28,085 bases of DNA from Bacteroidota bacterium (lineage in GTDB: Bacteria; Bacteroidota; Bacteroidia; Bacteroidales; JAAUTT01). This document shows, piece after piece, positions 22,469-28,085 of this stretch. Below the pieces are notes generated by a model, which ran no database searches, was not told the origin of the DNA, and worked only from the letters and a program-made list of their open reading frames with translations. The position numbers and the translations under genes were made by a program. Each line of letters begins with the position of its first letter. The stretch's first letter is position 1. Location of the stretch: assembly GCA_023429135.1 (NCBI GenBank), contig JAEYWD010000042.1, positions 1-28,085 on the forward strand, in the 5' to 3' direction.

Positions 22469-23302
22469 CTATTTCTTACGGCAATCAACGGTTGCAAAGG
22501 GAACCGACATTTGAAAGCTACCGGTTTTCGCTGCAACTTTGTTAATTTCTTTTTCCAGGGTTTGAAAAATTTTAGGTGTATGAACCCCGGTAATTTTTTT
22601 CCAGGAATCGAGAAATGATAGCTTTATAAAGAAGTGGTTCAGCATTGCAGTTCCATCAACAAACCTGTAGCTGAAATTTCCATATTTGATATCGGCAATT
22701 TCAAATCCGGCATTAGCGAGTAACAATTTAATATCGTTCAAAGGCTTTCGTTTTTCATAAATATGCTGCTGAAGCATTTCTATTTCATTCTCCAACCCTT
22801 GTTTTTTTAGTACTTTCTTAAAAATATCGTAGAATTCAAAAAATGTATCATCAAGATTCATGGTAAATACCATTTGCGCATCGGGTTTCATTACCCTGAA
22901 ACACTCCTTGAAAGTTTCTTTTATATCCTGAACATTATTAATACCGTTATTGGAAACTATCAGATCGAAAACCTGAGAATCGATAGGCAAATTTTCGGCA
23001 ACACCCTCTATAAGATGGACATTGGAAAGTCCCATTTTATCAACTTTTTCACGGGCCCGCTTAATACCGGCTCGCCACGGATCGAGGCCATATATCTGTG
23101 AACCAGATCCAAGTCTCATAGCCAACTCCAATACCGGAAACCCAAGACCGAACCCAATGTCTAAAACCCGCATACATGGTTTCATGCGAATACTATCGAG
23201 CAGTTGCAAACCAAAAGGCGCTGCCCAGATTGGTAATTCGTCGATTACAGATACAAGTGAGGGGTCTTCGAGATTATAAGAGGCATTGAGATAATGTTCC
23301 AT
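22469..23302 (-). CDS. Class I SAM-dependent methyltransferase
   Basis: About 277 residues from ATG 23302 (MEHYLNASYNLEDPSLV). An upstream in-frame start at 23356 is before the -7 box (TAATTTTG, 23323-23330), so it is not used. Motif I is MRVLDIGFGLGFPVLELAMRLG with the SAM-binding Asp and Gly-rich loop. Motif II is near SQIYGLDPW (acidic residue), followed by NVHLIEGVAENLPIDSQVFDLIVSNNGINNV and FRVMKPDAQMVFTM, as in UbiE/Coq5-like or other small-molecule methyltransferases. The C-terminal half (about 180-277) is less typical. The substrate is not readable. It is followed by a VOC-fold gene, which lies upstream on the same strand. Confidence 0.9.
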   Translation of the reverse strand: MEHYLNASYNLEDPSLVSVIDELPIWAAPFGLQLLDSIRMKPCMRVLDIGFGLGFPVLELAMRLGSGSQIYGLDPWRAGIKRAREKVDKMGLSNVHLIEGVAENLPIDSQVFDLIVSNNGINNVQDIKETFKECFRVMKPDAQMVFTMNLDDTFFEFYDIFKKVLKKQGLENEIEMLQQHIYEKRKPLNDIKLLLANAGFEIADIKYGNFSYRFVDGTAMLNHFFIKLSFLDSWKKITGVHTPKIFQTLEKEINKVAAKTGSFQMSVPFATVDCRKK

Positions 23303-23322
23303 GAACCAATATTTAAAAACTG

Positions 23323-23330
23323 CAAAATTA
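23323..23330 (-). promoter_or_regulatory. Putative promoter (-7 box) of the methyltransferase gene
   Basis: TAATTTTG on the minus strand, 20 bases before ATG 23302, matches TAnnTTTG. A TTTG lies 23 bases further upstream, a little longer than the usual spacing. Confidence 0.5.
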
Positions 23331-23373
23331 AAGCATAATGAAATACTGTGGAACAAATTTTTTCAGCAAATTC

Positions 23374-23778
23374 TTAACTATTTTTGGCCTCAAGAGCTAA
23401 ATCCATGGTATTCAATTCGTCAGAATATTCAACGACTGACGAAGTTTGTTCAATAAAAAGAATGACATTGTCTTCGCAGTCGAGAATCGAGAAATTGTAC
23501 TTACCATCTTTCTTAAAGAGCGGGACATTTATTCTTGTTCTCTGTTGCATTTCGAAAAACCATTCAAAAATATCGGCGACTTCGAAAACAGCGGGCCGGG
23601 CAATTCCTAATTTATTGTTCCAGGGCCAAATAAGTAAAAACTGATTGTTAAATTCAAGCCAAACATAAGGATTTTCAGCATCTTCGACTTTGTACAAAAG
23701 GTTAAACCCAAGATATTCAATATAGTAATTTGCAGTAAGTTTAACCTTATCAGAGTATATGGTAAAATTCGGTATCAT
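23374..23778 (-). CDS. VOC-fold (glyoxalase-like) protein
   Basis: A 134-residue protein with the half-barrel pattern of the vicinal-oxygen-chelate fold. It begins IPNFTIYSDKVKLTANYYIEYLGFNLLYKV (helix then strand, with the YY..LGF signature), then YVWLEFNNQFLLIWPW, AVFEVADIFEWFFEM and NFSILDCEDNVILFIEQ, which corresponds to the usual D..GN...F end. The metal ligands (His and Glu at set places) are not obvious, so it may not be an enzyme. Members of this fold include glyoxalases, dioxygenases and antibiotic-binding proteins; which applies cannot be said. It is upstream of the methyltransferase with a gap of about 70 bases, and the two may be functionally linked. Confidence 0.78.
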   Translation of the reverse strand: MIPNFTIYSDKVKLTANYYIEYLGFNLLYKVEDAENPYVWLEFNNQFLLIWPWNNKLGIARPAVFEVADIFEWFFEMQQRTRINVPLFKKDGKYNFSILDCEDNVILFIEQTSSVVEYSDELNTMDLALEAKNS

Positions 23779-23835
23779 AGCTCCATAATTTTATGATGCT
23801 AAATTATGCTGTTACTATACCGTATAAAAAGAAAT

Positions 23836-23862
23836 ATCGGCGAACCGGTAAAATTCGCCGAT
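23836..23862 (-). terminator. Rho-independent terminator of the acetyl-CoA synthetase gene
   Basis: ATCGGCGAA (23836-23844) pairs with TTCGCCGAT (23854-23862) around a 9-base loop. The minus strand then reads ATTTCTTTTTATAC, a T-run downstream of the acs stop. Strength looks moderate to high. Confidence 0.85.
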
Positions 23863-23895
23863 GAATCGGAAAAAAGAATTATTCAATGGCAGAAT

Positions 23896-25788
23896 TTATT
23901 CTTCCAGAGTACTTAAATCGCCTACCTCTTGCCCCAATGCCTGTGCTTTTAAAACTCTCCGCATAATTTTCCCACTCCGGGTTTTAGGAAGTTTGTCCAC
24001 AAAAATAATCTTCTCAGGGCGGGCTATGGGACCAAGATGTGAACTCACATGATCTTTCAGTTCTTTTTCCAGCTCGTACGACCCTGTGTTTCCGGGGTGG
24101 AGTATTGCATACACGTAAATGGCATTCCCTTTTAATTCGTGAGGAATTGGAATAGCAGCCGACTCAACCACTGCGCGATGGCTTACCATGGCGCTTTCAA
24201 CTTCGGCTGTCCCCAACCGGTAACCACTTACTTTAATTACATCGTCGCTACGGCCAATGATCCAGAAATATCCATCCTCGTCAACCCTTGCAGCATCTCC
24301 GGGATGATACCAGCCCTTTTCCTTATACTTTTCCCAATAAGTCTTTGCAAACCTTTCGGGATCCTTATAAATAGTACGCGCCATGCCAGGCCAAGGTGTT
24401 TTGATTACCAAAGCCCCTTCTTCACCAACCTTAACTTCGTCCATTTTTTCGTCCACTACCGCTGCTTCAATTCCAAAGAAAGGTTTCGTTGCACTCCCAG
24501 GTTTTAAGGGAGTTATAGGTAAAGGAGTAATCATAAAGCCTCCTGTTTCGGTTTGCCACCAGGTGTCCATAATCGGGCATTTTCCACGACCTATTACCCG
24601 ATGATACCAATTCCAGGCTTCAGGGTTAATAGGCTCGCCAACAGATCCCAAAAGTCTTAAGCTACTAATATCGTGACGGGCTGGCCAGGAATCGCCATAT
24701 CGCATTAATCCTCTGATAGCAGTTGGCGAAGTATACAAAATGTTTATTCCGAAACGCTGTATCATTTTCCACCAGCGGTCGGGATAAGGATGGTTGGGAG
24801 CACCTTCGTAAAGCAAAATAGTTGATCCGTTAATTAATGGACCATAAACAATATAACTATGCCCGGTAACCCAGCCCGGATCGGCTGCACACCAGAAACG
24901 ATCTTCCGGTTTTATGTCGAATACCATTTGGTGGGTAACAGAGGTATAAACACTGTATCCGCCATGTGTATGCACCAATCCCTTTGGTTTTCCTGTGGAA
25001 CCTGAGGTATAAAGCAGATAGAGCATGTCTTCGGCATCCATAACTTCAGTTTCGCATGAAGAGCTTGCAATAGGAAGAGCTTTAAGATCGTGATACCAAT
25101 AATCGCGGTCGTTTTCCATATACATATCTTCGCCGGTACGTTTAACGGTAACACACGACTGAACAGTAGGACAGTTTTCCAATGCCTGATTTACAATATC
25201 CTTGAGCCGGGTAGCTTTTCCCCGGCGGTAACCACCATCGGCAGTCAATACTACTTTGCTTTCGGCATCATTAATTCTTTCAGCTAAAGCTTCATAACTA
25301 AATCCACCATAAACAACGCTGTGAGCTGCACCAATTTTAGCACAGGCCAGCATGGCAAAAACAAGCTCCGGTATTTGAGGCATGTATATGGTGACAATAT
25401 CGCCTTTCCGCACACCCATACTTTTCAATATGTTGGCAAACTGACTCACCTCCCGATTAAGAGCATGATAAGAAAAGGTGCGCACATCGCCGGGTTCGCC
25501 TTCCCACATAATGGCCAGCTTATTTCTGTTAGGAGTTTTCAGATGCCGGTCTATTGCATTTAGAATGATGTTGGTTTTTCCACCTGTAAACCATTTATAA
25601 AATGGAGCGTTGCTTTTGTCGAGCACGGTATCCCATTCTTTGTACCATTGGAGTTTTTTAGCCTGAGAGGCCCAGAATTCCTCCGGTTTTTTAATTGATT
25701 CGCGGTAGAGCGTTTCATAATCCTTAACAATCGCCTGATCTACAATTTCCTGATCAGGATAGAAAAAATGGCCATTAAGATTTTCCAT
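23896..25788 (-). CDS. acs: Acetyl-CoA synthetase (AMP-forming)
   Basis: A 630-residue adenylate-forming enzyme that makes acetyl-CoA from acetate, ATP and CoA in the cytoplasm. The P-loop YTSGSTGKPKG is at 260-270. DTWWQTETGG is near 408-417, where the second Trp (411) is the acetate-pocket residue that keeps the enzyme short-chain specific. GRSDDVIKVSGYRLG is near 512-526. The conserved Lys607 in KTRSGKIMRR is needed for adenylation and is the usual acetylation target in Acs. Length is slightly below the 650 residues common for Acs. It is the only gene of its unit, divergent from the RNA methyltransferase gene. No protein acetylase or deacetylase gene is adjacent; the GNAT 3 kb away is not obviously related. 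Confidence 0.97.
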   Translation of the reverse strand: MENLNGHFFYPDQEIVDQAIVKDYETLYRESIKKPEEFWASQAKKLQWYKEWDTVLDKSNAPFYKWFTGGKTNIILNAIDRHLKTPNRNKLAIMWEGEPGDVRTFSYHALNREVSQFANILKSMGVRKGDIVTIYMPQIPELVFAMLACAKIGAAHSVVYGGFSYEALAERINDAESKVVLTADGGYRRGKATRLKDIVNQALENCPTVQSCVTVKRTGEDMYMENDRDYWYHDLKALPIASSSCETEVMDAEDMLYLLYTSGSTGKPKGLVHTHGGYSVYTSVTHQMVFDIKPEDRFWCAADPGWVTGHSYIVYGPLINGSTILLYEGAPNHPYPDRWWKMIQRFGINILYTSPTAIRGLMRYGDSWPARHDISSLRLLGSVGEPINPEAWNWYHRVIGRGKCPIMDTWWQTETGGFMITPLPITPLKPGSATKPFFGIEAAVVDEKMDEVKVGEEGALVIKTPWPGMARTIYKDPERFAKTYWEKYKEKGWYHPGDAARVDEDGYFWIIGRSDDVIKVSGYRLGTAEVESAMVSHRAVVESAAIPIPHELKGNAIYVYAILHPGNTGSYELEKELKDHVSSHLGPIARPEKIIFVDKLPKTRSGKIMRRVLKAQALGQEVGDLSTLEE

Positions 25789-26002
25789 GAATAGTTAGTG
25801 TTAAATTTTTATATAAACAAAACTCCTGAGACGCGAAAAGGTTAAGGCTGTATAAATTCTTTATAAATAGAAAGTAAGCTGTATAGCATAACAATTAATC
25901 ATTATTTAAAAGGTGACGGTCCGGGCATCTAAATATTTTGGATCAAAGAACTCCAATAGACCAGCAAAAGCTAAATTTTCACATCTTTGCAAAAAAGTAA
26001 CA

Positions 26003-27121
26003 ATGCTATTGACGGAAGGATGTATTGAAGCTTGTCCAGGTTGTGCACACAGGAATATGTCGTTTGAGGCCAGTCTGGATCAGAAAGAGCGGTGGCTGAA
26101 AAAAATGCTGTCGCCCTGGGAGGATAGATTTTCCTCCATACGCACCCTACCTGAAGAACAACGCTGGAATTACAGGGGAAAAGTTTGTCTGAACACCCGT
26201 TATTTCAATGGTAAATGGGAACTTGGGATGCTTCGCCGCGATGATTTTATTGATATTCCGAAATGTCCTGTTCACAGCTTCAAGGTGCTCCAAACCATTT
26301 CTTTGTTAAAAGAAATACTTCCAGCGGCGGATAAATTCCCAATGGCTTTTTATTATCATGCGCATGCACAGGTTACCTTAATTCTGAAAACCAAAATCAT
26401 CCCCGGTATCGACTGGCTTACTCCTGATGTTCAGGAAAAACTGAAAACTATAGGCATTGAAGGATTAGCTATACATCTTCATCCTTCTGCAGGAAGAAGA
26501 TTATTTGACAAATCAGGCTGGCATCAGGTTTTTGGCAAAAATTTTTCATTTGATGACCAAGGATTGATATATGGAAATACCTCATTCCATCAGCTTATCA
26601 GCAGTTTATATCACGAATCGCTGGATATTGCAGAGCGCTTCTTCAGCGAAAGCTGGCCGTCGCCTGTTGTAGATCTTTATTGCGGGCGCGGTGTTAGTTT
26701 GAAGCTGTGGTGCGATAAGCAAAATAGTGCCATAGGAATTGAAACCGGCGGCGAAGCTGTCACCTGTGCCAGAATAAATGTTCCTGGAGCCTTGGTATTA
26801 CAGGGAACCTGCGAAAGAAGGTTACCCCAATTGGAGGACTGGAGGTTGACAAAGCTTGAAACCCATTCCGACTCATCTTTTATATTGTACACCAATCCTC
26901 CCCGCACCGGTATGGAACTAATGGTTACCGACTGGATAATCAATAACCTTAAACCATCAAAAATAGCTTATCTCTCTTGCAGCGCAGGAACTTTAAAACG
27001 CGATCTTGATAAATTAACATCCAACTCGTACGAAGTATTTTCAATAACACCCTTTGATTTTTTTCCTCACACCTATCATGTGGAATGCCTTGTTTTACTT
27101 GAAAGAAAAGTTAATGTTTAA
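26003..27121 (+). CDS. RlmD/TrmA-family RNA (uracil-5-)-methyltransferase
   Basis: About 372 residues from ATG 26003; a GTG at 25913 would add 30 residues with no recognisable domain. The SAM-dependent core has DLYCGRG (motif I), TNPPRTG (motif IV), YLSCSAGTLKRDL with the nucleophile Cys, and FDFFPHTYHVE with the general-base Glu. These fit methylation of uracil C5 in rRNA or tRNA. The N-terminal Cys cluster CIEACPGC plus a fourth Cys in GKVCLNTRY suggests an Fe-S cluster as in RlmD, but the spacing is CX3CX2C, not the CX5CX2C I recall for RlmD. There is no TRAM domain. Motif IV has Asn in place of the usual Asp (DPxRxG). The target base cannot be told. Confidence 0.88.
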   Translation: MLLTEGCIEACPGCAHRNMSFEASLDQKERWLKKMLSPWEDRFSSIRTLPEEQRWNYRGKVCLNTRYFNGKWELGMLRRDDFIDIPKCPVHSFKVLQTISLLKEILPAADKFPMAFYYHAHAQVTLILKTKIIPGIDWLTPDVQEKLKTIGIEGLAIHLHPSAGRRLFDKSGWHQVFGKNFSFDDQGLIYGNTSFHQLISSLYHESLDIAERFFSESWPSPVVDLYCGRGVSLKLWCDKQNSAIGIETGGEAVTCARINVPGALVLQGTCERRLPQLEDWRLTKLETHSDSSFILYTNPPRTGMELMVTDWIINNLKPSKIAYLSCSAGTLKRDLDKLTSNSYEVFSITPFDFFPHTYHVECLVLLERKVNV

Positions 27122-27184
27122 ATAATTTTAAAAAAAATTAAACAATTGTAACTAAAGCTGTGTTCTATGAAAAAATAAACAATC

Positions 27185-27928
27185 ATGGAAAACACATTGC
27201 TAAAAGTTGTAAATGGGCAAGACCTGCACAAAGAAGATACTGAAAAACATAATATTACCATGTTAAAAATGGTTGAAGAGGATGAAATTGACTATGACGA
27301 TCATTTCTCAGCTTCATCAGACACCCCGATGCGTTCGGATGCATTTGAAACTTCCGATCAGGATAAAATTGCCGGTATCAGCTATCATTTTAAACAGATT
27401 TTGAACATTCTTGGTATGGATTTACGTGATGAAAGTCTGAAAGACACCCCGAATCGAGTTGCAAAGATGTATGTGAAGGAGGTATTCCGAGGTCTTAATC
27501 CGGCCAACAAGCCTGATATGAAATTATTTCCAAACAAATACCGTTACGGGCAGATGCTGGTTGAAAAAAATATAACAATCTATTCCTACTGCGAACACCA
27601 TTTGGTTCCCATCATCGGTAAAGCACACATAGCTTATATTCCTGAGAATCACGTGGTAGGTTTATCAAAACTGAACCGTATTGCACAATATTATGCACAA
27701 CGGCCTCAGGTGCAGGAAAGACTGACTATTCAGATAGGAAAAGAGCTAGTAAATTCACTGAAAACAAAAAATGTGGCGGTACTGATCGAGGCGGACCATC
27801 TTTGTGTAGCATCTCGTGGAGTTAAGGATGTGAATAGCAGTACCGTCACATCTTTTTATAGTGGCAGTTTTAATGACGAAGCTGTTAAGAATGAGTTTTT
27901 GAGATATGTGAGTGCAGGAATGGAATAA
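27185..27928 (+). CDS. folE: GTP cyclohydrolase I
   Basis: A 247-residue enzyme that opens GTP to dihydroneopterin triphosphate, the first step to tetrahydrofolate. The catalytic domain starts near 60 (ISYHFKQILNILGMDLRDES, then LKDTPNRVAKMYVKE). Zinc ligands are Cys136 and His139 in YCEHH and Cys207 in ADHLCVASRG. The substrate loop is KLNRIAQYYAQRPQVQERLT. The end (TVTSFYSGSFNDEAVKNEFL) is normal for the family. Residues 1-58 are an acidic extension beyond the usual length (EEDEIDYDDHFSASSDTPMR) with no known domain. The start ATG 27185 comes 63 bases after the methyltransferase gene ends on the same strand, so they may be co-transcribed, though they have no obvious common task. Confidence 0.96.
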   Translation: MENTLLKVVNGQDLHKEDTEKHNITMLKMVEEDEIDYDDHFSASSDTPMRSDAFETSDQDKIAGISYHFKQILNILGMDLRDESLKDTPNRVAKMYVKEVFRGLNPANKPDMKLFPNKYRYGQMLVEKNITIYSYCEHHLVPIIGKAHIAYIPENHVVGLSKLNRIAQYYAQRPQVQERLTIQIGKELVNSLKTKNVAVLIEADHLCVASRGVKDVNSSTVTSFYSGSFNDEAVKNEFLRYVSAGME

Positions 27929-27937
27929 AGATAATTA

Positions 27938-27959
27938 GTCGATGGTCAATAGTCTATAG
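27938..27959. repeat. Third short patch with GTCGATGG/GTCAATAG/GTCTATAG words
   Basis: Just after folE the sequence runs GTCGATG, GTCAATA, GTCTATAG, three 7-base units in tandem. They are close to the words in the patches at 8987-9122 and 18176-18204. It is followed by a REP-like hairpin. Confidence 0.65.
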
Positions 27960-28001
27960 AGGCTATGTTGCACAGAAATGTAGATTTGATTTATGTTTTT
28001 T

Positions 28002-28056
28002 AAGGCTGAAGGCCTTGGATAATACAGCCCAGGGCAAAGCGAAGCGGCGCCCTGGG
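28002..28056. repeat. REP-like double hairpin with a GCGAAGC loop
   Basis: AAGGC (28002-28006) pairs with GCCTT (28012-28016). The stronger stem is CCCAGGGC (28028-28035) with GCCCTGGG (28049-28056). Its 13-base loop aaagcgaagcggc contains GCGAAGC (28039-28045), known as an unusually stable DNA mini-hairpin. The overall pattern (CTGAAGGCC then CCCAGGGC...GCCCTGGG) looks like a dispersed Bacteroidota intergenic repeat. A copy count in the genome would confirm this. Confidence 0.7.
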
Positions 28057-28085
28057 TTAATCAAATAGAATTATTTTTTGGCGGC

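Noticed and set aside
26003..27121. A radical-SAM enzyme, because of the CX3CX2C motif
   Set aside because: The rest of the protein has the class I methyltransferase motifs, a nucleophilic Cys and the C-terminal Glu of the TrmA/RlmD family.

Overview
The window looks like chromosomal DNA of a Bacteroidota bacterium, probably Bacteroidales/Marinilabiliales-like (inference). Several upstream regions carry the Bacteroidota -7 box TAnnTTTG, in one case with a TTTG -33 box 20 bases away. The gene content is also typical of that phylum: S74-like tail proteins ending in coiled coils, DUF6132 and DUF6252-like proteins, secreted DUF1080/PmoA/Gfo-Idh proteins, and an HrpB helicase. Most genes lie on the minus strand. 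I saw no rRNA, tRNA, CRISPR array, insertion sequence or phage module.

Region 1 (1-3283, minus) is a tight operon of three paralogous secreted proteins with divergent N-terminal parts and a nearly identical C-terminal tail, followed by a fourth secreted protein cut by the window edge. Region 2 (about 3384-5380) is the least ordinary part. It holds a GC-richer gene for an unrecognised helical protein and, directly upstream, 26 units of a degenerate 21-bp tandem repeat with no indels, open in one minus-strand frame as a heptapeptide-repeat protein. After it come about 560 bases with no convincing gene. Region 3 (5381-9656) has a secreted CotH-like protein, the helicase HrpB and a two-CBS-domain protein.

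Region 4 (9711-13745, minus) is a three-gene export cassette: a double DUF1080 (3-keto-disaccharide hydrolase family) protein, a Tat-exported Gfo/Idh/MocA oxidoreductase and a PmoA/DUF6807 protein. A LacI-type palindrome lies upstream and a REP-like stem-loop sits before the third gene. The set suggests periplasmic processing of oxidised (3-keto) sugars or glycosides. Region 5 (13811-20144) carries a small lipoprotein, a DUF6132 membrane protein, an IMP dehydrogenase of the Tritrichomonas foetus type, GalT, two PAP2-type proteins and a periplasmic protein with a duplicated TonB-C-like domain.

Region 6 (20431-27928) has a membrane SpoIIE-type phosphatase with a GNAT acetyltransferase, a SAM methyltransferase, a VOC-fold protein, acetyl-CoA synthetase, an RlmD/TrmA-like RNA methyltransferase and GTP cyclohydrolase I. 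Three intergenic patches (about 8987-9122, 18130-18246 and 27938-27959) share a vocabulary of short words (GTCGATAG, GTCCATAG). The right end carries a strong REP-like hairpin.
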